Of a stretch of DNA of 64,000 nt, positions 9,116 to 17,303 are shown in pieces. The first letter of the stretch is position 1; every line of letters starts with the position of its first letter. The notes under the pieces are model-generated. The model had not been told where the DNA came from. It ran no database searches and saw only the letters and a program-made list of their open reading frames with translations. The stretch spans positions 4,216,001-4,280,000 of the forward strand of contig NZ_JBEJGY010000004.1 of assembly GCF_040253615.1 (NCBI RefSeq), given 5' to 3'. The position numbers were made by a program, and so were the translations under genes. This DNA comes from Streptomyces sp. Edi4 (GTDB taxonomy: Bacteria; Actinomycetota; Actinomycetes; Streptomycetales; Streptomycetaceae).

Positions 9116-9274
9116 TCAGGAGGCGTGGGTTCGGGGGCGGTTGCGGGTGGTGTCGGGGTATTCGCTGCCGCGCGGGGCGGTGTTGGGCCTGGACCCCATG
9201 TAGGCGATCCCGCCCGGGGTGGTGGAGGCCATGCCGGGGTAGCGCTTGCGTGGCCTGCTCGGTGTGTGAGCCAT
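9116..9274 (-). CDS. Small basic hypothetical protein (52 aa)
   Basis: The gene starts at ATG 9274, with AGGAAGGGA upstream, and encodes a short basic protein beginning MAHTPSRPRKRYPGMASTT and ending in Arg/Thr-rich sequence. Such 50-60-aa genes are common in AICE transfer regions. No function is assigned. Confidence 0.65.
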   Translation of the reverse strand: MAHTPSRPRKRYPGMASTTPGGIAYMGSRPNTAPRGSEYPDTTRNRPRTHAS

Positions 9275-9296
9275 GGGGATTTCCCTTCCTGGCTGG

Positions 9297-9770
9297 TCAG
9301 CTGTGGAAGTGGTTGCGCTTGAAGATGGACTTACGGATGTGGGTGTTGCGCTGTTCCTGGTGGACCGGGCCCGAGTAGTGGTGGTGGACGTCCGGGGCGG
9401 GCGTGGCGCGTCGGGCGAGCCGGGCGAGGGCGAGCACGAGGGCGGTGGGGGCGCCGAAGACGAGGGCGCACACGATGGGGTCGGCGAACTGTGATGCGTA
9501 CATGAGCACGGCGGCGGTGCCGCCGACCATGGTCGTGGTGGCGCCGCCGGTGAGCATGAGCACGCTGGCGTCCGTGGCGCCTTGGCTCATCGGGGGCCGT
9601 CCGGGCTGGGGGACGGGCGGGGTGTCGCCGTGGGCAGGGACGGGGGTGTCGTCGCGGTAGGCGGTGGGCCGGTAGGCGTCGGTGATGATCCGGCGCGCCT
9701 CCATCTCGGCTTGCGCCTCGCTCAGTCCGGCGCCGACGGTGGCTCCATGGGGTGTGATGTCGGGGTACAT
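9297..9770 (-). CDS. Small membrane protein, Spd-like (plasmid spread)
   Basis: The 157-aa protein has a hydrophilic, proline-containing N-terminus. Two hydrophobic helices follow (about residues 68-90 and 95-115, around LMLTGGATTTMVGGTAAVLMY and IVCALVFGAPTALVLALARL), and the tail is His/Arg-rich. Position just downstream of the conjugative translocase and this topology match Spd proteins, which in Streptomyces plasmids help intramycelial spread after transfer. The assignment rests on context and topology. Confidence 0.65.
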   Translation of the reverse strand: MYPDITPHGATVGAGLSEAQAEMEARRIITDAYRPTAYRDDTPVPAHGDTPPVPQPGRPPMSQGATDASVLMLTGGATTTMVGGTAAVLMYASQFADPIVCALVFGAPTALVLALARLARRATPAPDVHHHYSGPVHQEQRNTHIRKSIFKRNHFHS

Positions 9771-9791
9771 GCGGAATCCCTTCGGGAGATG

Positions 9792-9956
9792 GTCAGGGAG
9801 GCAGGGACACCCCCTGCCAGGGGCGTTGTGGAGGGGGTTTCGGGGGTGCTGACCTGCGGGCCTCCCTGACTCCCTGACAGATCATTTGCGCAGGTGAGAG
9901 GGAGGGAGGCGGGTCAGGGAGGGGGTCAGGGAGTTCTCCCTGCCTCCCTGACCCGC
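9792..9956. repeat. GTCAGGGA octamer cluster, candidate clt/TraB recognition site
   Basis: The octamer GTCAGGGA or its complement TCCCTGAC occurs exactly at 9792, 9863, 9871, 9913, 9925 and 9945, plus near copies at 9801 and 9937. The right part forms a perfect 14-bp inverted repeat, GCGGGTCAGGGAGG (9909-9922) and CCTCCCTGACCCGC (9943-9956). The cluster follows the translocase gene. Streptomyces TraB proteins bind arrays of 8-bp repeats in the clt transfer locus, so this is the natural candidate. The hairpin could also terminate the tra transcript. Confidence 0.75.
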
Positions 9957-9975
9957 CGGGGCTTGGCTCCCTGGG

Positions 9976-12102
9976 TTATGCGGCGGAAGCGGAACCGTCG
10001 CCGTCGCGGTTGGCGAGAGCGCGGGCCACGCGGTCACGGTCAACGACCATGACCCCGTCGGACTTGCGGGGCTCGGCCCCGGCGGCGCCCAAGACGCGCT
10101 TGAGGTCGAGGAAGGACCACTCGCCGTAGGCATCGGCGTTCAGCGCAGCGAGCCGGGCGAGGACATCCTTGGTCCGCACCCGCTCGGCCGTGCCGACCAC
10201 AGAAGCGATGTCGGTGAGCGGGTCACGCTTCTCGCCTCGCTCGACCACGTGCAGGGTGGTGACCCCATCGCGCAGCGCCTTCGCCCGGTCGGTGATGGCC
10301 TTCGCGTCGTCGTCGCCGATGAAGTGCGTGCGCACCGTGATGGACGACTGTCCCTTGGGGATGTCGATGCCGTCGGAGGCGACGACCAGGGTTCCCTTGT
10401 CCAGTCCCTGGCGCAGCAAGTGCGGGGCGGCGCCGCCGTTGACGGCCTTCTCACCCAGGGCCATGACGGCTTGGGCCTCGGTGCCCAGCGCGAGCGATGC
10501 ACGGGTGTGCGCGCCCTCCCGCACGAGCTTGGGCAGGTTCTGGTCCGTGGGGTCCTGCGTGCCCTCGTGCATCAGCACGTCGACCACCCGGCCCTGGTTA
10601 TGGACCTTGCGCACGCCCATGAAGTACCGGGACGTGGCCTTGGACCCGCCGTAGGGCCGCTTCTGGTCGTCGACGGCCGGGCACATGAACGCCACCTGCG
10701 CTTCGTCCACGACGCCGATCAGCGGGTCGAACACCACCGTGGGGTCCGCCTGACGCGCCGCAATGCGGCGGTTCATTTCATCGACCAGGCCCTCAACCAT
10801 CTCGGTCGCTTCGATCACGTGCTCATCGGTTGGCCCCTGGATCAGCACCGTGGCCAGGCCATCGAACATGGCCCAGTCACCGGCGCCCTTGAGGTCAGCG
10901 ATCCGGAACTCCACCCGCCGATCCAGCGACGCCCACAGCGCCAGCGAGCGCAGCGCGGCCGTCTTGCCCTGGTTCGAGAGACCCGTGATCAACAGGTGGC
11001 GCTGGTAGAGGCTGAGCGAGGCAGCGTCTCCCCGGAGATCCTCGCCCCAGGGGGCGCGGCCCTTGGCGTAGTCGGCGGTCATCGTCTCGTCCGTGACCAG
11101 CGGGGACGGCCCGATTGGCTCATCCAGTGCCCCCGAGTCGGCGACCCACAGGCGAACGGTGCGGGCGGCTTGCGGGATGGTGATGAACACTTCGTGCTCA
11201 TGCCGGGACAGGTTCTCAGCGAGCTTGCGCCGCTTGTTCTGCACCTCGTTGGTCGAGACCCCGGAGGGGAGGGTGACGTCGACTTCGACGCCGCATCCGG
11301 CGATGCGGATCGGGCCGAGCATCGCCGCACCAGCGTCGCCCATCTCCTTGATGGCCCGCCCGAGTGCGGGCACGCCCAGGTCGCGCAGGGCCTTGACGAC
11401 GATGGACGGAGTGATCGGCTCGCCCTCCCCGTTCCGCACCGCAGCCGGGAGCGCCCAGTTCGGGGCAGCCTGCTGGTGCTGGCCGACCGCCCACAGAGCG
11501 AGCAGCGCGAGGAACGGGCCGATCGTGACAGCCGGGCCCCACACCACCGTGACGATGGTGATCAGCAGGTTGATGAACTCCACCGTCGCCATCAACGGCG
11601 TGACGACCTGCGTGACGTCTTTCGTCGCCACCGCCATCACGACACCGAGCGCGACCAGGGAGCCGACGCCCATGCCGGCACTTACAGCCACGCCCTTGGC
11701 GGCGTCGAGCGGTGAGTGGAGCAGGTCCATGCGGCGGCGGTGGCGGGCGTCGCGGAAGCGCTGTCCGCGCTCCTCCCACTCGGCGGCGACCTCATAGTTT
11801 CCTGCGGCTTCGGCGGCCCGGAGCATGCGTTCGTAGCGGGTGGCGGTGCGACCCTCCCACGTGCGCTTGGCGACGATGCGGGCGCCGCCCACCGCGTACA
11901 TGCCGTGCCGGACCGTCAACCGGGCGGCGGTGCGGGTGTGTTCGTGGGTGACGATGGCGCGCACGGCCCGCCCGGAGCGGACCCACAGGGGCACAGACGA
12001 CTTTTCGGCGCCCGGCGCTGCTACAGCAACACTCGGCGCGTCAGCGGGCCCCTGAGGGGCGGGCGTGGCGTCTTTGGTGAGGCGAACGACGTTGGAACTC
12101 AT
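9976..12102 (-). CDS. traB: TraB/FtsK-SpoIIIE-type conjugative DNA translocase
   Basis: The 708-aa ATPase moves double-stranded DNA between mycelia, the single-protein transfer mode of Streptomyces plasmids and AICEs. It has a basic N-terminus and a membrane region (about residues 140-205 with 2-3 helices). The RecA-like motor has Walker A LSNQGKTAALR and Walker B LIGVVDEAQVAF. The C-terminal winged-helix region (VRTKDVLARLAAL to VARALANRDG) corresponds to the domain that reads 8-bp TRS repeats. ATG 12102 is preceded by AGGAG. The candidate TRS cluster lies directly downstream. Confidence 0.93.
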   Translation of the reverse strand: MSSNVVRLTKDATPAPQGPADAPSVAVAAPGAEKSSVPLWVRSGRAVRAIVTHEHTRTAARLTVRHGMYAVGGARIVAKRTWEGRTATRYERMLRAAEAAGNYEVAAEWEERGQRFRDARHRRRMDLLHSPLDAAKGVAVSAGMGVGSLVALGVVMAVATKDVTQVVTPLMATVEFINLLITIVTVVWGPAVTIGPFLALLALWAVGQHQQAAPNWALPAAVRNGEGEPITPSIVVKALRDLGVPALGRAIKEMGDAGAAMLGPIRIAGCGVEVDVTLPSGVSTNEVQNKRRKLAENLSRHEHEVFITIPQAARTVRLWVADSGALDEPIGPSPLVTDETMTADYAKGRAPWGEDLRGDAASLSLYQRHLLITGLSNQGKTAALRSLALWASLDRRVEFRIADLKGAGDWAMFDGLATVLIQGPTDEHVIEATEMVEGLVDEMNRRIAARQADPTVVFDPLIGVVDEAQVAFMCPAVDDQKRPYGGSKATSRYFMGVRKVHNQGRVVDVLMHEGTQDPTDQNLPKLVREGAHTRASLALGTEAQAVMALGEKAVNGGAAPHLLRQGLDKGTLVVASDGIDIPKGQSSITVRTHFIGDDDAKAITDRAKALRDGVTTLHVVERGEKRDPLTDIASVVGTAERVRTKDVLARLAALNADAYGEWSFLDLKRVLGAAGAEPRKSDGVMVVDRDRVARALANRDGDGSASAA

Positions 12103-12179
12103 GGGAGTTGACTCCTGACTGTCCCGGGAGCGGGGGTGGAAGGTCTGTGTGGAGTGGTGCGGGCCGGGGCGGGTGCAGG

Positions 12180-12353
12180 TCACCACCACCGGGACTTCTT
12201 GGGCACGACGTTGGGGCAGCCGTTGACCATGTGGTCGACGCACTGCGGGCAGTCCTGCCGGGGCTTCAGGTGGCGGTGTGCGCGCCGGTCGTAGGCGTGC
12301 TGCCAGCACTGCGGGCACTCACCGGGCGGCGTCTCACGGACGGCCACGGTCAC
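12180..12353 (-). CDS. Small Cys-rich (zinc-finger-like) protein
   Basis: The 57-aa protein contains two CPQC motifs and a further Cys-Pro (GCPNVV), a pattern expected of a small zinc ribbon. GTG 12353 overlaps the stop of the preceding gene as GTGA, which decides the start. Four genes here are consecutively coupled upstream of traB. Function is unknown. Confidence 0.7.
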   Translation of the reverse strand: MTVAVRETPPGECPQCWQHAYDRRAHRHLKPRQDCPQCVDHMVNGCPNVVPKKSRWW

Positions 12354-12667
12354 CACCACCCCGACGACTTCTTGGCGGCCTTGGCCCGCGCGGCTTCCGT
12401 GACGACCCGCTGCCGCTCCACCTGCAACGCGGTGATTTCCGCGATCAGGCGGGTCTCGGCGCTCTGCCACGCCGTGTCCATGCGCCGGTCACCGTGATCG
12501 GTGCCGGTGCCACGGTGCAGACCACGCGCGCCGGACACGACCCCGCCCAGCACGGCACGGCGCTCACGGCCGTTCAGCGGCCACAGCTCCCGGTTCTGGA
12601 CCGCCTCCAACTTGCGTTCGTTGTGCTGAATCTCCCGGTCAAGACGCCGGGTGTCGGGCTTACCCAT
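12350..12667 (-). CDS. Hypothetical coiled-coil AICE protein
   Basis: The 105-aa protein is highly charged and predicted helical. An N-terminal segment (RRLDREIQHNERKLEAVQN) and a C-terminal one (ETRLIAEITALQVERQRVV) have heptad-like spacing, and it ends in Lys/Ser/Trp. ATG 12667 has GAGGAG 6 bases upstream. No domain is recognised. It is coupled to the downstream zinc-finger gene by a 4-base overlap. Confidence 0.7.
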   Translation of the reverse strand: MGKPDTRRLDREIQHNERKLEAVQNRELWPLNGRERRAVLGGVVSGARGLHRGTGTDHGDRRMDTAWQSAETRLIAEITALQVERQRVVTEAARAKAAKKSSGWW

Positions 12668-12677
12668 CACAGACTCC

Positions 12678-13010
12678 TCAGAGAGAGGCAGAGGGGAAAG
12701 AGCAGGGGACGCAGGTGCCGAGCGAGGCGGGGATGACGTATCCGGCATCCCGCCTGCATGAGGGACACCAGCGGCGGGCGGCGTTCGCCTTGGCGAGTGC
12801 CTCCCACCGCCCCGGCGTCATCGGACGCACGGGCTTGGCAAGGTCGACGCGGTAGAGGTAGGCGACCAGCGGGCCACGGCGTCGCCGGGGCCGCTCCAGT
12901 TGCGCCGCCACGTCCTGACCACCCGGCCGCAGACCGCGAGCACGGAGCTGACGACGCGTGGCAAAGCCATCCGGGGCCAGACGCCACCGGTAAACCGGAA
13001 GCGTGGCCAT
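12678..13010 (-). CDS. RRQRL-motif-type zinc-binding small protein
   Basis: The 110-aa protein contains TRRQLRARGLRPGGQD followed by an aliphatic YLYRVDLAKPVRPMT segment and a C-terminal Cys cluster (WCPSCRRDAG, TCVPC). This matches a family of small AICE/plasmid proteins named after the RRQRL motif. The metal site is inferred from the two Cys pairs. ATG 13010 overlaps the upstream stop as TGATG. Confidence 0.75.
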   Translation of the reverse strand: MATLPVYRWRLAPDGFATRRQLRARGLRPGGQDVAAQLERPRRRRGPLVAYLYRVDLAKPVRPMTPGRWEALAKANAARRWCPSCRRDAGYVIPASLGTCVPCSFPSASL

Positions 13011-13867
13011 CACGCGGCCCGCTCAGCGATCAGCGCATCCCGCAGACCACGCGCCTTCTCCGCCGACGTGTGGACCGTCTTACGGATGCGGTCGGCCGTC
13101 AGTTGGGTGTCGGGCCAGTCGGCCGACGCGGCCCGCGCCTCTTGCAGGAGTTCGGCCGGGGTGCGCTTCGGCCGAGCCGATCGCGCGACGTCGGGAACCC
13201 GACCGGTCGCCCGGCGCGGCCGGGTTGAGTCGGCCGCCACCGTGGACACGGGCTCAACCGCAACCGGCTCGATCGCAGACAGCGGCTTGAGCGGGAGAGT
13301 CGGCTTGAGGAAGCCGACCTGTACCGGAAGCGGGATCGGCGCCCGGTACACGGTGACCATGGGCGGGGCGGATTCCCCCTGCTCAGCCATCGACCGATTA
13401 CTCACGCTCTCAACCGTTTCCTCCGTATTCGCGGTCGGAGTCGGCTGGTGGTGGAGGACCTTGGCGACGAGATCAGACCCGAAGTAGATCGACCCGACCG
13501 GAAGTGACGTCGCGAGCAGTACGAGCGCCCAGTTCGCCGGGTTCCAGTCGGCCAACCGTCCCCAGTCGACCGACGCACCGTGCAGCGCCGGAACGAGCCC
13601 GTGGACGTAGTTGAGGACCAGCGACGCGGCCGTGTAGGTGCCCAGCACCCGCAGCGCGAACCGGCGGGCATCGGCGGTCAGCACGAGCGTGGCGACCAGC
13701 GCCAAAGCCATCAGACCGTCGACCACGAACGGGTAGAGCGTCGCGGCCGTGTGGTCCGCGCCGATCGCTCGGGCCACGTCCCTGAGCGCGTTCCACGACA
13801 CCCGGAACGCCATCCCGACCACGGCCACCAGCGCGAGCACCAACAGGGTCTTGGGGGTGCGGTTCAT
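13010..13867 (-). CDS. DUF2637 (SpdB2-like) membrane protein
   Basis: The 285-aa protein has four hydrophobic helices within the first 130 residues (KTLLVLALVAVVGMAF, FVVDGLMALALVATLVL, LGTYTAASLVLNYV, WALVLLATSLPVGSIYF). A basic Pro-rich tail with a helix follows (RTPAELLQEARAASADW). DUF2637 proteins are regular members of Streptomyces conjugation modules and are often called SpdB2. Its start overlaps the DUF6284 gene by 4 bases. Confidence 0.85.
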   Translation of the reverse strand: MNRTPKTLLVLALVAVVGMAFRVSWNALRDVARAIGADHTAATLYPFVVDGLMALALVATLVLTADARRFALRVLGTYTAASLVLNYVHGLVPALHGASVDWGRLADWNPANWALVLLATSLPVGSIYFGSDLVAKVLHHQPTPTANTEETVESVSNRSMAEQGESAPPMVTVYRAPIPLPVQVGFLKPTLPLKPLSAIEPVAVEPVSTVAADSTRPRRATGRVPDVARSARPKRTPAELLQEARAASADWPDTQLTADRIRKTVHTSAEKARGLRDALIAERAA

Positions 13868-14133
13868 GCCCCGACCCCCGTCGTGCCCGGCGCAGCGGTC
13901 AGGTTGGTGAGCGCCCGGCGGGCCTTGAGGACCTTGCGGCGTGCCCGGCGGATGCGGCGGGCGTCCAGCTCGTTCGGAGTGCGGTCGAGCGTGATGATCT
14001 GAGCGTCCAGCAACTCGACTTCCGCCAGGATCAGCGGCATCTCCACGTCGATCGCGTCCAGCTCGGCCGCCGACGGCTCCCCGTCAGGCAGGAGGTCGGT
14101 AACAACCTTCTGAAGTGCAGCGATGTTCTTCAT
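13864..14133 (-). CDS. DUF6284 family protein
   Basis: The 89-aa protein carries the characteristic EMPLILAEVELLDAQIITLD and ELDARRIRRARRKVL segments that I associate with DUF6284, a small helical family common in Streptomyces AICEs. It is the first gene of the coupled run leading to traB. Function is unknown. Confidence 0.75.
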   Translation of the reverse strand: MKNIAALQKVVTDLLPDGEPSAAELDAIDVEMPLILAEVELLDAQIITLDRTPNELDARRIRRARRKVLKARRALTNLTAAPGTTGVGA

Positions 14134-14170
14134 GAGTCGTGGTCTCCCTAGCAGGTGGTACGGCTCGAAA

Positions 14171-14200
14171 GCGGCCCCGGAGTTGCACCTCCGGGGCCGC
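14171..14200. terminator. Strong hairpin after the RapZ-C-like gene
   Basis: GCGGCCCCGGAG (14171-14182) and CTCCGGGGCCGC (14189-14200) form a perfect 12-bp stem with a 6-base loop. It sits between the leftward RapZ-C-like gene and the DUF6284 gene, so it probably separates the two transcription units. Confidence 0.7.
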
Positions 14201-14338
14201 GTGCCGTTGAAGTGGAAGCCACACGCGAGCGGTGCGGCGGGCCGCAGGTGCGGCCAGCGCCCCGGGCCGGATTCGATCCGGCGCCGTCGCGGCCCCCGTA
14301 CAGCGGGGTCGGGGCTTGGAAGGGACGTGCGGGTGGGG

Positions 14339-14719
14339 TCAGCGCTGGACGACGGGGCGGTGCATGTCCCGGTGGGTGACGGTGACTCGGTGGCCCTCTG
14401 CGCGCAGCCGCTCAGCGAGTGCGCGGGCGAAGGTCGGGGCTCGGTGCCTGCCGCCCGCGCATCCGTCGGCGACAGTCACGGCTCCGGCGCTCGGGCCCGA
14501 AGCGAAGGCGGCAACCGCCGTAGCCGTGGCCTCCACCAGGTCCGTGATGCCGGACGTGCCCAGCACGGCGGCGCGTACCGGCTCGTCGTCGGCCGTCATG
14601 TAGCGCAGCTCAGGCGACACGTGCGGATCGCGGAAGTGGTGACGCAGGTCGATCGTCAGGTGCGCCGACGGTGCGGCGTCGTGCAGGTAGCCGAACGAAA
14701 CGATCTCAACAGCAGCCAT
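14339..14719 (-). CDS. RapZ C-terminal-domain-like protein
   Basis: The 126-aa protein resembles the C-terminal domain of RapZ/YvcJ alone. It starts VEIVSFGYLHDAAPSAHLTID and has the conserved DLRHHFRDPHV and VADGCAGGRHRAPTFARAL segments. The N-terminal P-loop kinase domain of full RapZ is absent. In enterobacteria this domain binds RNA and a metabolite and controls GlmZ; stand-alone forms in Streptomyces mobile elements have no known role. ATG 14719 has GGAG 5 bases upstream. Confidence 0.8.
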   Translation of the reverse strand: MAAVEIVSFGYLHDAAPSAHLTIDLRHHFRDPHVSPELRYMTADDEPVRAAVLGTSGITDLVEATATAVAAFASGPSAGAVTVADGCAGGRHRAPTFARALAERLRAEGHRVTVTHRDMHRPVVQR

Positions 14720-15255
14720 GAGGACTCCAAGGAAACGAAGGGATGTTCCGGCTCCCCTCAACCCCGCCCGTACGACCACACGGGCCGGACGGGCAGAGCA
14801 GGCAACCGGCCGCCGCACGCGAGTGCGGCGCAGGATGAGGCGCCATCTCTCTGCCTGGCGCTGAGCAGGGCAACTCGCTGCGGGTGGCGCTCAAACAGGC
14901 GTTATCCAGAGCCGCAGGACGGTGCGCACTACGCCGACGCGCAGTGCCGTTGCCAACGGACGTCACCCGGCCGTCGCGGGGGCAAGGGATCTCACCTCAC
15001 CTCTGTTCACTGTTCAGTTCACAAAGACCGGCAGCTACCTGATGAGCGCGGTAACCCCTTGCTGAGGGGCTCCCGCTCTCGCGGGACTCACCAAGCACTG
15101 ATGGGAGCGGTTCCTGGGCAGAGCTCCCCGAATCGACCTGACCAACCTGGCTAGCCCGGTTCGGATAGGAGTAACGTAGCCATCCTGGCTAGCCACGTCA
15201 ACACCTGACTAAGTTGGCTGTCCTAATCAAGGAAAGAGGCCGTAGCATCGAGGGC
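14720..15255. promoter_or_regulatory. Regulatory region with two GGCTAGCC palindromes
   Basis: No gene is supported here. The 8-bp palindrome GGCTAGCC occurs at 15149-15156 and 15187-15194, 38 bases apart, just upstream of the GntR-type gene. This fits an autoregulatory operator. Further upstream are a perfect hairpin TCCCGC-TCTC-GCGGGA (15071-15086) and another CCCC/GGGG hairpin (15055-15069). Confidence 0.6.
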
Positions 15256-16122
15256 ATGACGTTCACGCCTGAGCCCCTGGACCCGGACGACGACCGGCCG
15301 CCATACGAGCAGGTGGCGAGCAGTTTGAGCGCCGCCATCCGGACTCGGAAGCTGGGTCCCGGTGACAAGATCCCGTCGCAGAAAGAGCTGACTGAGGCAT
15401 ACGGCTTCGCCCGCGCCACGATCCAACGCGCTCTCCGCGAGCTGGAGGATGAGGGGCTGATCGTCTCCCGCAAGGGCAGCGGCGTGTACGTGCGGAACCG
15501 CACCGAGCGCCCGGCGGGCCTGCGCCCGTACGTGGAACAGGCCTTCGCCAGCCCGAACGTTTCGATCGACTTCGCCGGATTCTCCAGCGAGACGCTGCAC
15601 GGCGCCCTTCAGGAACCGATCGACAAGATCCGTATCGGGCGCCTGACCCCCGCGAGCATCAACATCCGCATCCTGGTGCCAGACATGTCAGTCCCCCAGG
15701 CGGCGCCTGTCAGGCGTGAGGACGGGGCCGACGATCCGCGCCTCCGGGCCCGTATGCACGCCATGATGGTCAGCTTCACGCGAAGCATCTCGAACACGAT
15801 GCACGAACTCAGCGTGCTGGGGCTGGTCAGCGAGGCGAAGGTAAGCGTGCGTGTCCACAGTGGAACGCAGTTCTTCAAGCTCTACGTGATCAACCAGGAA
15901 GACGCCTTTTTCGGGTACTACCCGATTAGGCCGAACAAGGTCGTCACCCAGGGCGAGGCCATAGAGATCTACGACCTGGTGGGAGCTGACGCCACCCTGT
16001 TCCACTACTCGCTGAACGAGGGCGAGTCGTCCAGTGGTGCCCAGCAGGTGAGCCAGGCGCGCATGTGGTTCGACAGCGTTTGGGAGACCATCGGAAGGGA
16101 CTTTGACCCGGATGGGAAGTAG
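15256..16122 (+). CDS. GntR-family transcriptional regulator of the AICE
   Basis: The 288-aa protein starts with a GntR winged helix (about residues 10-80; PYEQVASSLSAAIRTRKLGP and AYGFARATIQRALRELEDEG). The C-terminal half (from about residue 95) is not an obvious UTRA or FCD domain; it contains INIRILVPDMSVP and ISNTMHELSVLGLVSEAKVS. In pSAM2-type elements a GntR protein (KorSA) represses transfer activation, and this gene occupies a similar control position, facing away from all other AICE operons. ATG 15256 is chosen, though a TTG at 15214 with AAGGA nearby cannot be excluded. Confidence 0.85.
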   Translation: MTFTPEPLDPDDDRPPYEQVASSLSAAIRTRKLGPGDKIPSQKELTEAYGFARATIQRALRELEDEGLIVSRKGSGVYVRNRTERPAGLRPYVEQAFASPNVSIDFAGFSSETLHGALQEPIDKIRIGRLTPASINIRILVPDMSVPQAAPVRREDGADDPRLRARMHAMMVSFTRSISNTMHELSVLGLVSEAKVSVRVHSGTQFFKLYVINQEDAFFGYYPIRPNKVVTQGEAIEIYDLVGADATLFHYSLNEGESSSGAQQVSQARMWFDSVWETIGRDFDPDGK

Positions 16123-16801
16123 CACTCTCGCGGAAGTGCTCGGCGCCACCCGAGCGGTGCTGTTCGACTTCGACGGGCCTATCTGCGACGTATTCGCGGG
16201 CCGTCCGGCACCCGACGTCGCGCGCCATCTCGCGGACACTCTGTCGGAGTTTGACGCGGTCTTGGGGAGCAAGGCTCACGGCACCGACGACCCCATGGAA
16301 GTGCTCCGCCTTGCCCCACAGGGTGGAGAGCCCGCATTGCGGGCGATCGAAGAAGAGTTGACCAAAGCTGAGGTGACGGCTGTCCGGTTGGCTGGCCCGC
16401 CTATCCCGGGCGCCGTGGCTGCGCTCGAAGCGGCGCGTGCATCGGGCCGGAAGGTCGCCATCGTCAGCAACAACTCGACCGCCTGCGTCCGGGCGTTCCT
16501 GATGCTCCACCAACTCCGTCATCTGGTGGACGTGGTCGTTGGTCGAGCCCCGTACTGGCCGGACGCGATGAAGCCCGACCCTCACTCGCTACTGAGGGCA
16601 TCCAGCGAGCTGGAAACGCACCCGCACGATTGCACCCTCGTCGGAGACTCGGTGACGGACGTGGAGGCCACCAAAGCGACCGGCGGGCGCTCCATCGGCT
16701 TCGCCAACAAGCCCGGCAAGGAACGCGCACTAGGCGATGCAGGCGCCGATGTGATCGTGACGACCATGGCCGCTGTGGCCGAAGCTCTCAGCTTCTCGTA
16801 G
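16112..16801 (+). CDS. HAD-family hydrolase
   Basis: The 229-aa protein has all HAD motifs: motif I LFDFDGPICD, motif II VSNNST, motif III Lys in DAMKPDP and motif IV GDSVTDVEA. The family consists mainly of small-molecule phosphatases. It overlaps the end of the GntR gene by 11 bases, so the two are co-translated. The pairing suggests that the HAD enzyme makes or removes the ligand sensed by the regulator's C-terminal half, which is inference. Confidence 0.87.
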   Translation: MGSSTLAEVLGATRAVLFDFDGPICDVFAGRPAPDVARHLADTLSEFDAVLGSKAHGTDDPMEVLRLAPQGGEPALRAIEEELTKAEVTAVRLAGPPIPGAVAALEAARASGRKVAIVSNNSTACVRAFLMLHQLRHLVDVVVGRAPYWPDAMKPDPHSLLRASSELETHPHDCTLVGDSVTDVEATKATGGRSIGFANKPGKERALGDAGADVIVTTMAAVAEALSFS

Positions 16802-16873
16802 GCCGCCATGTGCTCAAACACCCCGCACGGTGAATAGCAGTCAGCCACACTCTGTCTAGATGAGGGGGAGTGT

Positions 16874-17188
16874 ATGAGCAGCTCGCATATGAACGCACCC
16901 ATCCGGGCCCGCATGTACGCGAACACGCTGCATAAGGTGATCTGGATCGTCTTGGTTGTGGTGTCGGCTGGCCTCCTGGCACCACCGCTGTTCTTCTTCG
17001 CAGCCAAGAAACGTGTCGTCACGATGATCGTCCCGATCATGTACGCAGTGGTCATCTACGGCTCAGCCTTCCTAGGGTCGGTACTCGGGAACCCCAGGAA
17101 CTGGGTAGGCGGCGTCCTCGCGATCACGATGATCATTGCAGCTGTGCACGCTTCAAGCCTCGACACCAACTGGAAGTTCGGCCGGTGA
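16874..17188 (+). CDS. Small membrane protein at the right end of the AICE
   Basis: The 104-aa protein has three predicted transmembrane helices (VIWIVLVVVSAGLLAPPLFFF, VTMIVPIMYAVVIYGSAFLG, VGGVLAITMIIAAVHA) and a short basic N-terminus. A GGGGGAG site precedes ATG 16874. It resembles no family I can name. Base composition is lower in GC than surrounding genes. As the last gene before attR it may be cargo rather than core function. Confidence 0.7.
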   Translation: MSSSHMNAPIRARMYANTLHKVIWIVLVVVSAGLLAPPLFFFAAKKRVVTMIVPIMYAVVIYGSAFLGSVLGNPRNWVGGVLAITMIIAAVHASSLDTNWKFGR

Positions 17189-17303
17189 CCACGGCCATGG
17201 TCCTTGGGGGTATTTGGCCAACCTCCGGCCAGAATGGCCGGGCAGGGTCGGCCGGAAGGGCTTGAGTGCCAGGTCAGAGGTCAGATGGATAGTGACGGGC
17301 GGC

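Noticed and set aside
14706..14966. Leftward 86-aa frame upstream of the RapZ-C-like gene
   Set aside because: No codon character, Cys/Pro/Arg-rich random composition and no conserved features; the region looks regulatory.
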